From a bacterium (GTDB taxonomy: Bacteria; Vulcanimicrobiota; Vulcanimicrobiia; Vulcanimicrobiales; Vulcanimicrobiaceae): a DNA stretch of 64,000 bases. Shown piece by piece: positions 32,158-41,221 of the stretch. Positions within the stretch are counted from its first letter, which is position 1. Every line of letters starts with the position of its first letter. Made by a program: the position numbers and the translations under genes. Under the pieces are notes generated by a model. It worked only from the letters and a program-made list of their open reading frames with translations. It was not told the DNA's origin and did not search any database. The stretch is taken from NCBI GenBank assembly GCA_021794175.1, contig JAJYRI010000002.1, forward strand, positions 35,596 to 99,595. The letters run 5' to 3'.

Positions 32158-32400
32158 ATGAAAATCGGCTCCGCACTCAAAGGGCTCGCCAAGCTGCAGC
32201 GCTCCTTCGATCTTCGCATCGGCCCGATCCGGGCAACCGGCGTCCCGGCGATTCTGCTTGGAACCGCCGCGGTCGTGCTCGCGGCCGGGGCCGCGCGGGC
32301 GCTCGTGCGTGCAGGGGAGGCCCTTCCCGAAACGCTTCGCGAAGCCAAGGGGTTAGCACAGTCGCTGCGCGATGCACGCCCCACTCACCTCAACCCATAA
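32158..32400 (+). CDS. hypothetical small protein
   Basis: 80 aa ORF with one hydrophobic segment, upstream of bolA on the same strand. Confidence 0.5.
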   Translation: MKIGSALKGLAKLQRSFDLRIGPIRATGVPAILLGTAAVVLAAGAARALVRAGEALPETLREAKGLAQSLRDARPTHLNP

Positions 32401-32408
32401 GAGATTTC

Positions 32409-32654
32409 ATGATCGATAATGCCTCCCTGACCGCGCTCGTGCGGGCAGCCATGCCCGATGCGCGCGTCGCGATTCACGACCGTACCGGCACGATGGATCA
32501 CTTCAATGTCGAAGTAATCTCCGCGGCCTTTGCGGGCCTCAACTCACTCGACCGCCATCGGTTAGTCTATCGCGCGCTCGACGCGGCGCTCAAAGACGGC
32601 CGCATTCACGCACTCGAAATCACCACGAAACTTCCGGAGAACGAACATGCCTGA
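32409..32654 (+). CDS. BolA-family protein
   Basis: 'ALVRAAMPDARVAIHDRTGTMDHFNVEVISAAFAGLNSLDRHRLVYRALDAALKDGRIHALEITTKLP'. Confidence 0.9.
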   Translation: MIDNASLTALVRAAMPDARVAIHDRTGTMDHFNVEVISAAFAGLNSLDRHRLVYRALDAALKDGRIHALEITTKLPENEHA

Positions 32655-33003
32655 CGCACTGCAAAGCGAGATCGCCGAAGAGATCGCCGCCCACAAAATT
32701 CTCGTCTACGGAAAAGGGACGAAAACGATGCCGCGCTGCGGCTTCACGCTCGAGACGATTGAATTCTTCAACTCCTTCGGCTACCCGTTCGAAGTCATCG
32801 ACGTGCTCGAGAACATGCCCAAACGCGAGGCGTTGGCGAAAATGACCGATTGGCCGACGTTGCCGAAGGTCTTTATCGACGGGAAGTTTTACGGCGACAC
32901 CGATATTCTCGCGCCGATGGCCGAGAACGGCGAACTCGCGACGTTGCTGGAAAACGCGTTCGGATATCGCGCCGAGAGCAAGCCCGTCATCAATCTCCGC
33001 TAA
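32647..33003 (+). CDS. grxD: Grx4-family monothiol glutaredoxin
   Basis: 'KILVYGKGTKTMPRCGFTLETIEFFNSFGYPFEVIDVLENMPKREALAKMTDWPTLPKVFIDGKFYGDTDIL'; active site CGFT; overlaps bolA by 8 nt. Confidence 0.92.
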   Translation: MPDALQSEIAEEIAAHKILVYGKGTKTMPRCGFTLETIEFFNSFGYPFEVIDVLENMPKREALAKMTDWPTLPKVFIDGKFYGDTDILAPMAENGELATLLENAFGYRAESKPVINLR

Positions 33004-33012
33004 CGCACGCGC

Positions 33013-33855
33013 GTGGAGTACGAAACCCTCGTCGATATCGAAACGCTTCGATCGCACTTGCACGACCCCGCCTGGGTGATTGTCGATTGCCGCCATTCGC
33101 TGGCGAATTTCGCCGCCGGGCGTGCCGCCTACGAAGAAGCGCACGTTCCCGGCGCGGCTTTCGCCGACGTCGAACGCGATCTTAGCGGCGAGAAAACCGG
33201 AAGCAACGGGCGTCATCCGCTTCCCGAGCGGCGTGCTTTCGCCGCCTTTCTCGGGAGGATCGGCGCCGACGAGCGCAGTCAGATCGTCGCGTACGATGAA
33301 GGCGCCGGCATGTTCGCCGCGCGTTGCTGGATGCTGGTGCGCTATCTCGGGCACGCGCGGGTCGCTATTCTCGACGGCGGTTTCGCGGCATGGGAGCGTT
33401 CGGGGGCGCCGTTCGAACGCGGCCCCGACCGTCGCGCCCGCATGGCCCGTCATTTCCCGCTCGGCACGCCACTCGATCCCGTTGTCAGCGCGAACGAGCT
33501 GCTCGCCGACCTGGGGAGCAAGAGCCTCCAACCGGTCGACGCGCGCGCGCCGGAGCGCTATCGCGGCGAGATCGAACCGATCGACCCGGTCGCCGGCCAC
33601 ATTCCCGGAGCGAAAAACCGTCCCTACGGGGCGAATTATCGCAGCGACGGGCACCTCCGCTCGGCGCAGGAGCTTCGCTCGGAGTTCGCGGCGCTCGGAG
33701 AGCCCGAACGCCTGGTGCATTACTGCGGCTCCGGCATATCGGCGGCCGCGAACCTCTTCGCTGCCACTGCAGCGGGCCTCCCCGGAGGGCGTATCTACGC
33801 GGGCTCGTGGAGCGAATGGTGCGCCGACCCGAGTCGCCCGGTCGAGCGCGGTTAA
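33013..33855 (+). CDS. sulfurtransferase (tandem rhodanese; thiosulfate/3-mercaptopyruvate sulfurtransferase-like)
   Basis: 'DPAWVIVDCRHSLANFAAGRAAYEEAHVPGAAFADVERDLSG', catalytic loop 'VHYCGSGISAAANLFA', C-term 'IYAGSWSEWCADPSRPVERG'. Confidence 0.9.
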   Translation: MEYETLVDIETLRSHLHDPAWVIVDCRHSLANFAAGRAAYEEAHVPGAAFADVERDLSGEKTGSNGRHPLPERRAFAAFLGRIGADERSQIVAYDEGAGMFAARCWMLVRYLGHARVAILDGGFAAWERSGAPFERGPDRRARMARHFPLGTPLDPVVSANELLADLGSKSLQPVDARAPERYRGEIEPIDPVAGHIPGAKNRPYGANYRSDGHLRSAQELRSEFAALGEPERLVHYCGSGISAAANLFAATAAGLPGGRIYAGSWSEWCADPSRPVERG

Positions 33856-34337
33856 GCGCCGCGGCGTAGCGGTGGCGGCACCGCATCGGGACGAATAAAC
33901 GGACCGACCGGCGAGGCGAGAAGCCGTTCGATCTCCTCCGGCTCGGGGATGCGCGCACCGTCGCGCGCAGCGGTGACGATGCAATAGAATCCGAACCGTT
34001 CGGCGCCGCGATTGATGAATTGGTGGAGCTCGAGCGGTGCTACGTAGACGACATCGCCCACAGCGACCTCCTCAACCCGTTCGCCGACGACCGCATGGCC
34101 GAGCCCTTGCCCGACGATCACGTAATGCTCGTGTTCGTGGCGCTCGAGGCGCGATGCCGCGCCGGGCTCGAGTTCGAAAAAGCGCAATTCGAGTTGCGGG
34201 CCCGGCGCTCCGGGCTCGGCCTTCCAACCGCCGACGATGGTGTGGCGCGCGATGCCGACGGCGGCCCCGGGGCGGTAGCCCTCGGGCTCAACGCCCTCCC
34301 AACCCGCTCCCTGCTTGTGAATGACCCGTCGTTGCAT
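33852..34337 (-). CDS. cupin-domain protein
   Basis: 'RLERHEHEHYVIVGQGLGHAVVGERVEEVAVGDVVYVAPLELHQFIN' cupin motifs; start trimmed to MQRRVIHK. Confidence 0.85.
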   Translation of the reverse strand: MQRRVIHKQGAGWEGVEPEGYRPGAAVGIARHTIVGGWKAEPGAPGPQLELRFFELEPGAASRLERHEHEHYVIVGQGLGHAVVGERVEEVAVGDVVYVAPLELHQFINRGAERFGFYCIVTAARDGARIPEPEEIERLLASPVGPFIRPDAVPPPLRRGA

Positions 34338-34407
34338 GGCCGCTATCCTATCACGTCGTCGGAGCACACTCCTAGAACGCTTCCCCCGAACTGCCGATAT
34401 TGTTGGC

Positions 34408-34941
34408 ATGCGCCCGTTCGCTTTCTCGACCCTCATTGCAAGCCTCGCCTTGCTTTGCCTCACGCTGCCGCCGCTACCGAGCGCCGCGCGAACCACCGCC
34501 GACGCGTCGGCCGCTGCGTCGGCCGCCGCATCGGCTCCTCTCGACGAATATTTCGGGCGCATGAAACTCAGCCCGATCGGCATCGGGAATGAATTGCATC
34601 TCATCGCATCGCGCTCGCAAAACGCAGACGACGCAAAGGATTCGCTGCCGCTCCTCACGCTCATCGAAGATTCCATGCACGACTGGGAGCACAAATACCC
34701 GCACGACGATTGGATTCCCAAAAATCTCGTTCGCCTCGAGCACGACTATCTGCTCGTTCCTACCTTGGGCGGACGCATCCACGCGATGCATGTCATCGAG
34801 TGGCTCCGTTCCGACTATCCCGGCACGTACGCACTCGATCGCGCGCAACGCGAAGCGGAGCAAGCGATGGGGTTGCCGACGCCGGCTCCGAGCCCGCAAC
34901 CGGTGTCGACTCCGGAGGCCGTACCGACGCCGACGCCGTAG
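34408..34941 (+). CDS. hypothetical secreted protein
   Basis: Signal peptide 'MRPFAFSTLIASLALLCLTLPPLPSAA'; Pro/Thr-rich C-terminus. Confidence 0.6.
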   Translation: MRPFAFSTLIASLALLCLTLPPLPSAARTTADASAAASAAASAPLDEYFGRMKLSPIGIGNELHLIASRSQNADDAKDSLPLLTLIEDSMHDWEHKYPHDDWIPKNLVRLEHDYLLVPTLGGRIHAMHVIEWLRSDYPGTYALDRAQREAEQAMGLPTPAPSPQPVSTPEAVPTPTP

Positions 34942-34950
34942 TCGGTTTGC

Positions 34951-35409
34951 ATGTCGAAGTACTGGCTTTTCAAGAGCGAGCCGCAAAGCTATTCCATCGA
35001 AGATCTGCGACGCGACGGCACGACGCCGTGGAGCGGCGTTCGCAATTATCAAGCGCGCAACTTCATGCAGATGATGTCCGTCGGCGACGAGGGATTTTTC
35101 TACCACTCGTCATGCGCCGTACCGGGGATCGTCGGAATCTGTCGCGTCGCGCGCGCCGCCTATCCCGATGCCACCGCCTTCGATCTGCGCAGCGAGTATT
35201 ACGATCCCAAAAGTTCGCCCGAGCATCCCCGTTGGATGAACGTCGACGTGTCGTTCGTTCGCGCCTTCCGCGAGGTTATTCCATTAACGCTTCTACGCGA
35301 GATCGCCGCACTCGCAAAAATGCCGCTATTGCAGCGCGGCCAGCGCCTCTCGGTGCAGCCCGTGCAAACGGCGGAGTGGCGTACGATTCTCAAACTCGGC
35401 GGAGCGTAG
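34951..35409 (+). CDS. EVE-domain protein
   Basis: 'KYWLFKSEPQSYSIEDLRRDGTTPWSGVRNYQARNFMQMMSVGDEGFFYHSSCAVPGIVGICRV' characteristic of EVE/THYN1 proteins. Confidence 0.93.
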   Translation: MSKYWLFKSEPQSYSIEDLRRDGTTPWSGVRNYQARNFMQMMSVGDEGFFYHSSCAVPGIVGICRVARAAYPDATAFDLRSEYYDPKSSPEHPRWMNVDVSFVRAFREVIPLTLLREIAALAKMPLLQRGQRLSVQPVQTAEWRTILKLGGA

Positions 35410-35412
35410 GCG

Positions 35413-35470
35413 GCCGATCCGAGAAAAAGGGCCGGGCCTGCAGATGCAAACCCAGCCCTTTACGATCGGC
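35413..35470. terminator. bidirectional terminator-like hairpin
   Basis: GCCGATC...AAAGGGC...GCCCTTT...GATCGGC nested arms between convergent EVE and TonB-receptor genes. Confidence 0.6.
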
Positions 35471-35494
35471 GCAGCGCGCCGATGCCGCTTCGAT

Positions 35495-38368
35495 TTAGAA
35501 CTTGGTCGAGAGGATGAAGCGATAGGTTGCCGGCCCGAGCACGTTGCCGACGGTCGCCGCTTGCGAACCGTTGACGAGCGGCACGGGAACGCCGCCTCCA
35601 TAGACCGGGAAGAGACCGTTGTAGGCGTTGAAGATGTTGTCTCCCGAGATCTGGAAGTCGAAGCGTTTGTTAATCGGCACGCGCACGGTCACGTAGCCGA
35701 TTCCGAACGGCGGGCGGTTCAACGAGTTGTTATTCCCGTAGAGCGTATCGCCGAGGGCAGCATAGAGACCGCCTTTAGAACGGTAGTTGAGTTCGAGATT
35801 CGCCTGCGCGTACGGCAAGCGCGTGTTCATCGAACCGATCGTGCTGCCGTACCCGATGCCGCCGCCATTGAAGTTCTGATTGGCGATGACGTTCAGGTTT
35901 TGGTTCTGCGTGCAATTCGGCCCCGGCTTGGCGCAATAGAAGTACTGCGGCAGATTGTATACGTAGCCACGCGAAAGATCCCCCTCGACCCTGTAACCCA
36001 GGCCTATGTGAGGGAGGCTGCTGAGCCCAAGCTCGAGTCCCTGGAATCGTGCGTTACTCAGGTTGATATTTGTTTCGTAAATCACCGGATTGCCATTTAC
36101 AACCTGCGATCCCTGATTGTAGCAATGCACTTGGGGGCTCGCGCAGGTGTATGGGCTGGGCGAACCTTGGCTAAAGTACTTGTTGAAGAGATTCGTTTGA
36201 TAGAGATCGGCCGTTAATACCGAATCTACTTTTGGGAACCGAATGGTCGCGCCGAGGTCGTATCCGAATGAGGTTTCGGGTTTTAACGAACCGTTATTTT
36301 GCGTGAGCGTCGCATACCCGCCGCTGCTGTTGTAATTTGCAACCGGTCCCGAGATTTGGCTTAAGAGCAGCAGATAGGGAGGCGCTATCGCAGACCCCGC
36401 CGCGAATCGAAATACGGTATTGATATTCGATCTATATGTTAACGCGAATCGATCGTCGAAATGCGTATTCGTCGTCGATGCGAACGTTTCATTCGAACCA
36501 TCGATAGCACAATTGGAGTATTGGCCGGAGAACGGACAAGAAATCGGATAAGTGCTATTGTAGAGGTTCTCATAGAGCGTCGCGTAGCCGCTCAGTTTCG
36601 GATTGATGCGGAAGTGGCCACGCAACGTAAACGTCGTGAACTTCTGCGCCGATCCGGTCGGGAGATTGACGCTCGTATACGAGCTCTTCGAGTACGACGT
36701 CGTCGTCGAAACGGTCTGGTCGACCCCGAAGCTCAGCGTGTTGCTGCCGATCGGGTGGAGGTAGAGGAACGAAATACCCGACAGAGCGTCTTGCTCGGTC
36801 TGCAGATAGGTACTCTTCATCCCGAGCATCACCGGCGTGCCGTTGTAGAACACCGGCGTTGCCGAGCAGACGTTGCTGGTAATTTTTCCGGGGCACGAAG
36901 AACCATAGAGCGTCTGCATGACCAACGTCGGCGTCCCGTTGGGGTTGCCTTCGGTAACCTGACGCAGGATCGAAGCGTGATAGTAGCGCGCGAGCACGGT
37001 GTCGCGGCCGAGCGTCGAGCGAACCTCGCCTTGGAAAATCGGCTCGTTGTTGATTTCCTGGTCGGTGCCGCCGGTATGAAGATAATTCACGCCGAGACCG
37101 CCTGCTGCGAGGCTTCCGGTGTAACCGGCAAGCGGCGAGAACGTTCCGAGCGTGAGATTTCCGGTGTTGCCGTTTTGATCGGCAAAGGTCTGCGAGCCGA
37201 GGTAGCTCACCGTAGCCGTCGTTGCGTCGGAGAGTTTATAGCGAAACTTCACGAGCTCGGCGGTCTGCGTGTACTGTCCCTGAACGTTATAACAGCAAGC
37301 GACGAGCGGATAGATCGTCTGAATGCTCGACGACGTCCCGGGGATCGTCGTATAGGTGCCCGCACCGTTGAATCCGTTGAGCGATTTTCCAAGCCCGGTG
37401 TCTACCGCGCCGGAGGGATCGTAATAGACTTGCTGGTTGTTGAGCGCGGATGGATCGTCGAGCGTTGCAACGTCGAAGACCAAGCCGAAACGATCGACGG
37501 TATCGGAGAAGCCGAAATTCGAGAACGTACCGCCGTGGTTGGTAACGCCGAGGGCGATATCCGGCGTCGGTTTGTAGGTCGGGTCTTTCGTGCGGAAGTT
37601 CAACGTACCGCCGATCGCGTAGTTGACCGGAACGGTAGCGCCGGGCCCCTTCACGACTTCGGTGTTCGAGAACATATACGGATTGAGAAACGTGGTGACG
37701 TAGTCGCCGTAGGTTCCTACCGAGAGCGGGTGCCCGTCGATAAGCGTCGCGGTCTCGAACGATCCGGCGCCGCGAATATCGGGCACCGTGATCGAGCCGG
37801 GAACGGCAGCATTCGCACTGCTCGAGGGGAAGGATATCTGCACGCCCGGCACTTGGCTGAGCACGCGCGTCACCTGAACCGCTCCTTGATTTTCGTAGGT
37901 CGCCGCGGAAACCACGTTGACCGCAGCCGGCGTCGTGTTAAACGTCCCACGGCCGACGGCGCGCACCGTGGCGATCGTCCGCAGCGATGAAAACGTCGCC
38001 GCATGCATCGTCACGACGACGCTCTGGCTCTGCCCGGCAACGATGGTGTAGTCGGTGTCGGTCGCGGTCTGATAACCGGGTTTCGTGACGATAATTTCGT
38101 ACACGCCCGGCGCGATACCGGAGACGGTGAAATTGCCCTTCGCGTCGGAGAGGGCGTAATAACTCTTCGGGCCGCGGACGGCGATCGTCGCCCCCGCAAC
38201 CGGAGCACCGGAGACATCGTGGAGCGAGCCGCTCACCGATCCGGTGCTTTGAGATTCAGCCTGTGCGACGAGGCGATGCGACGCGCTCCGAACCGTTGCC
38301 GCGCTGACGGGTCCAACGGCGAGCGCGGCGATTGCCGCGGCGAGCAGGAGTCGAGTGAATGTACTCAG
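35495..38368 (-). CDS. TonB-dependent receptor with N-terminal carboxypeptidase-regulatory-like domain
   Basis: 'VSGSLHDVSGAPVAGATIAVRGPKSYYALSDAKGNFTVSGIAPGVYEIIVTKPGY', plug 'GVQISFPSS...IRGAGSFETATLIDGHPLSVGTYGDYV', terminal 'PATYRFILSTKF'. The in-frame upstream region encodes a signal peptide starting at CTG 38366-38368 behind AGGAGG. Confidence 0.88.
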   Translation of the reverse strand: MSTFTRLLLAAAIAALAVGPVSAATVRSASHRLVAQAESQSTGSVSGSLHDVSGAPVAGATIAVRGPKSYYALSDAKGNFTVSGIAPGVYEIIVTKPGYQTATDTDYTIVAGQSQSVVVTMHAATFSSLRTIATVRAVGRGTFNTTPAAVNVVSAATYENQGAVQVTRVLSQVPGVQISFPSSSANAAVPGSITVPDIRGAGSFETATLIDGHPLSVGTYGDYVTTFLNPYMFSNTEVVKGPGATVPVNYAIGGTLNFRTKDPTYKPTPDIALGVTNHGGTFSNFGFSDTVDRFGLVFDVATLDDPSALNNQQVYYDPSGAVDTGLGKSLNGFNGAGTYTTIPGTSSSIQTIYPLVACCYNVQGQYTQTAELVKFRYKLSDATTATVSYLGSQTFADQNGNTGNLTLGTFSPLAGYTGSLAAGGLGVNYLHTGGTDQEINNEPIFQGEVRSTLGRDTVLARYYHASILRQVTEGNPNGTPTLVMQTLYGSSCPGKITSNVCSATPVFYNGTPVMLGMKSTYLQTEQDALSGISFLYLHPIGSNTLSFGVDQTVSTTTSYSKSSYTSVNLPTGSAQKFTTFTLRGHFRINPKLSGYATLYENLYNSTYPISCPFSGQYSNCAIDGSNETFASTTNTHFDDRFALTYRSNINTVFRFAAGSAIAPPYLLLLSQISGPVANYNSSGGYATLTQNNGSLKPETSFGYDLGATIRFPKVDSVLTADLYQTNLFNKYFSQGSPSPYTCASPQVHCYNQGSQVVNGNPVIYETNINLSNARFQGLELGLSSLPHIGLGYRVEGDLSRGYVYNLPQYFYCAKPGPNCTQNQNLNVIANQNFNGGGIGYGSTIGSMNTRLPYAQANLELNYRSKGGLYAALGDTLYGNNNSLNRPPFGIGYVTVRVPINKRFDFQISGDNIFNAYNGLFPVYGGGVPVPLVNGSQAATVGNVLGPATYRFILSTKF

Positions 38369-38468
38369 AGCAAACCTCCTGTGAGAAACGAGAAATCCAA
38401 GGTCGTGCCGCCATGCGGCACACGCCCTCGAACTCTGCTGAGTTTACCCTGAAAAGATTAGGGGGAGA

Positions 38469-40577
38469 TTAAGAAAGCGAGCGCTCGCGCCGCCGGAGCA
38501 GCTCGCCTTGAGCGTCGATCCCGCTGCCGGGGCGCAGCGCCAGCCGCCGATAGCTTCCGTCGGGGAGTAGCTCTCGTGATTGCTGCGTATCGGCGAAGAG
38601 AACGGTGGCCAGCAGGCGATCGAGATCCTCGGCCATCTCGCGGTCCTCGATCGGGACGGCGAGTTCGACCCGGCGGTCGAGGTTGCGCCCCATCCAGTCC
38701 GCGCTACCGATGAAGAGCTTCCGGTCGCCACCGTCGGTGAACGAGAAAAGGCGCGAATGTTCCAGAAAACGCCCGACGATCGAGCGCACGCGAATGCTCT
38801 CGCTTAAGCCCGGGACGCCCGGCCGCAACGTGCACATTCCGCGCACGAGGAGATCGATCGGCACCCCCACCTGCGACGCGCGATAGAGGGCGCGCACCAC
38901 CTCTTTGTCGGTGAGCGCATTGAGTTTGGCGCGTATCCCGCACGGCCGCCCCGCCTCCGCGTGCTCGGTCTCGCGATCGATCGCCGCGAGGATCTCCCGT
39001 CGCAGGGTAACCGGAGCGACGAGCAATTCGTCGTAGTCGGTAACCTTTGCAAAGCCCGTGAGCGCGTTAAACATTTGGGCGAGGTCGGCTCCCAGCCGCG
39101 CCCGCGCCGTGAAGAGACTGAAATCCGTATAGAGTCGCGCGCTTTTTTCGTTGTAATTGCCGGTTCCGAAATGCATGTAGCGCCGTATGCCGTCCTCATC
39201 CTCGCGCACGACCAACAATGCCTTCGCATGCACTTTCAAACCGGGAAAACCATACACGACGTGAACGCCGGCGCGCTCCAGCCGACGCGCCCATTCGATA
39301 TTGTTTTCTTCGTCGAAACGTGCCTTTAGTTCGATGACGACGGCGACCTGCTTTTCGTTCTCCGCCGCTTCCAACAGTGCGCGCACGATCGGCGAATCGC
39401 TTCCCGAGGTTCGATAGAGCGTCGCTTTAATCGCCAACACGCGATCGTCGTTCGCCGCGGCCTGCACGAACTGCACGACCGGATCGAACGAATCGTACGG
39501 ATGGTGTAACAAAATGTCGCCTTCGCGGATTGCAGCGAAGATATCGCTTACTCCGCGCAGCCGTACCGGAATCGCCGGCGTGAAGGGCCGATCCCGCAAT
39601 TCCTCGTGTCCGGCCTGGCGATAGAGCGACATCAAATCGCTCAGGCCCATCAGACCGTCGATATCGTAGCAATCTTCTTCGCGAAGATCGAGCGCATCGA
39701 GCAGAAAGGCACGCAGGTTCTCGGGGATCCCTCGTTCGACTTCCAAACGAACGGGTTCACCGAATCGCCGTTTTTGCAATTCCGATTCGATCGCTTGCAG
39801 CAAGTCGTCGGCTTCATCTTCCTGCAAATCGAGGTCTGCGTCGCGCGTTACGCGGAACAGATACGAAGCGCGGACGGCCATGCCGGGGAAAAGCGCGTCG
39901 AGATGGTGGGCGATTGCGTCTTCGATGAGCACGAAACTCCGCGCTCCCGGAGCGCTTTCCGGAATCTCGATAAACCGAGGTAACGTCGGGGGGATCTTCA
40001 CGCGAGCGAAATGCACGTCGATCCCTTCGGGAGTAACCTCTTCGAGTTCGACCGCCAACGAGAGCGATAGGTTTGAAATATACGGGAATGGATGCCCACT
40101 ATCGACGGCCAGCGGCGTAAGGACGGGAAAGACGCGCTCGTCGAAGACGTGCTCGACGGTGCGCGCGCGCTCTTCGTCGAGATCGGTGACGCTGAGGATT
40201 CGCACGCCTTTTTCCGCGATCGCGGGCAGAATATCGTCTCGCAAGACCTTCATCTGTCGCGGCAACGTCTCGCGAATATATTCCGCGATCGCGGCAAAAT
40301 GCTCGGCCGGAAGACGCCCGTCGTCGGAACGGGTGGTAACGCCGGCGGCGATCTGTTGTTTGATTGCAGCGACGCGGATCATAAAAAATTCATCGAGGTT
40401 CGTACCGAAGATCGAAACGAACTTCAGCCGTTCCAGTAGCGGAATCTTCGAATCGAGCGCCTCTTCGAGGACGCGATCGTTAAAGGCCAGCCACGAAAGC
40501 TCGCGGCTGAAAAAAAGCTCGGCATCGCCCCGTTCCGCGTTTTGCGGCGGAATCGCGGCTTCGAATCGCTGGAGCAT
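38469..40577 (-). CDS. ppk1: polyphosphate kinase 1
   Basis: 'ELFFSRELSWLAFNDRVLEEALD', 'IFGTNLDEFFMIRVA', 'DILLHHPYDSFDPVVQFVQAAANDDRVLAIKATLYRT', 'RYMHFGTGNYNEKSARLYTDFSLFT'. ATG at 40577 preferred over the TTG at 40622. Confidence 0.96.
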   Translation of the reverse strand: MLQRFEAAIPPQNAERGDAELFFSRELSWLAFNDRVLEEALDSKIPLLERLKFVSIFGTNLDEFFMIRVAAIKQQIAAGVTTRSDDGRLPAEHFAAIAEYIRETLPRQMKVLRDDILPAIAEKGVRILSVTDLDEERARTVEHVFDERVFPVLTPLAVDSGHPFPYISNLSLSLAVELEEVTPEGIDVHFARVKIPPTLPRFIEIPESAPGARSFVLIEDAIAHHLDALFPGMAVRASYLFRVTRDADLDLQEDEADDLLQAIESELQKRRFGEPVRLEVERGIPENLRAFLLDALDLREEDCYDIDGLMGLSDLMSLYRQAGHEELRDRPFTPAIPVRLRGVSDIFAAIREGDILLHHPYDSFDPVVQFVQAAANDDRVLAIKATLYRTSGSDSPIVRALLEAAENEKQVAVVIELKARFDEENNIEWARRLERAGVHVVYGFPGLKVHAKALLVVREDEDGIRRYMHFGTGNYNEKSARLYTDFSLFTARARLGADLAQMFNALTGFAKVTDYDELLVAPVTLRREILAAIDRETEHAEAGRPCGIRAKLNALTDKEVVRALYRASQVGVPIDLLVRGMCTLRPGVPGLSESIRVRSIVGRFLEHSRLFSFTDGGDRKLFIGSADWMGRNLDRRVELAVPIEDREMAEDLDRLLATVLFADTQQSRELLPDGSYRRLALRPGSGIDAQGELLRRRERSLS

Positions 40578-40621
40578 CGTTCTCGCGGGATTCGCCGAGC
40601 GCGAGCGAAACTCTAGCCGCA

Positions 40622-41221
40622 ATGCTCACCGATTTGCTCGCAGAGACCGGCACGCATCTCGAGATCGCCGGAGCGGCGCTTGCATTGGCAACCGCGGTGG
40701 GGGTGCCGCTCGCGCTCCTGACGGCAAAAACACGCTTCGTGCGCTCGGCAACGCTCGGCGGGGTCGGCATCGCGCGCAGCCTGCCGACGATCGCCGTGCT
40801 TGCTCTGCTGCTTCCCTGGCTCGGCGTCGGGCGTCTGCCCGCAATCGTCGCACTGGCGTTGCTCGCCCTACCCCCCATCGCCATCTCGGTCGATGCCGGG
40901 ATGCGCTCGCTCTCCGCAGCACAGCGCGAGGTCGTCGATGCGCTCGGCCTCGGCAGCCGTACCCGTTTTTTCCGCATCGAGGTACCGGCGACGGCGCCGC
41001 TTGCACTCGCCGGGCTGCGCACCGCGGCGGTCGAATGTATCGCCAGCGCAACCCTGGCAACGTTTATCGGGGGCGGCGGGCTTGGGGACGGGATCGTGCG
41101 CGGGCTGCAGACCGGGAACGAGACGCTGTTGCTGCTCGCTGCCGCAACCGTCGCCGCGCTCGCCATCGCCGTCGACGCCCTGCTCGCGCTGCTCGTGCGC
41201 GGCGCGGAGGTATGGACGTAA
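40622..41221 (+). CDS. osmoprotectant-type (QAT family) ABC transporter permease
   Basis: 'ARSLPTIAVLALLLPWLGVG...LSAAQREVVDALGLGSRTRFFRIEVPATAPLALAGLRTAAVECIASATLATFIGGGGLGDGI' OpuCB/YehY-like. Confidence 0.88.
   Translation: MLTDLLAETGTHLEIAGAALALATAVGVPLALLTAKTRFVRSATLGGVGIARSLPTIAVLALLLPWLGVGRLPAIVALALLALPPIAISVDAGMRSLSAAQREVVDALGLGSRTRFFRIEVPATAPLALAGLRTAAVECIASATLATFIGGGGLGDGIVRGLQTGNETLLLLAAATVAALAIAVDALLALLVRGAEVWT

Noticed and set aside
32620-33984. 454-aa minus-strand ORF
   Set aside because: Antisense to the glutaredoxin and rhodanese genes, which have clear family motifs.
36461-37990. 509-aa plus-strand ORF
   Set aside because: Antisense to the TonB-dependent receptor; Arg/Val-rich composition typical of spurious ORFs in GC-rich DNA.
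38405-38421. GTGCCGC-CAT-GCGGCAC hairpin in the TonB-receptor leader as a riboswitch
   Set aside because: Only a 7-bp stem with no recognisable cobalamin or other aptamer elements; at most a small attenuator.
39880-41211. Long 5' extension of the SBP ORF (735 aa in total)
   Set aside because: The extension is antisense to ppk1 and overlaps the first permease gene; the true SBP starts at about 41221.
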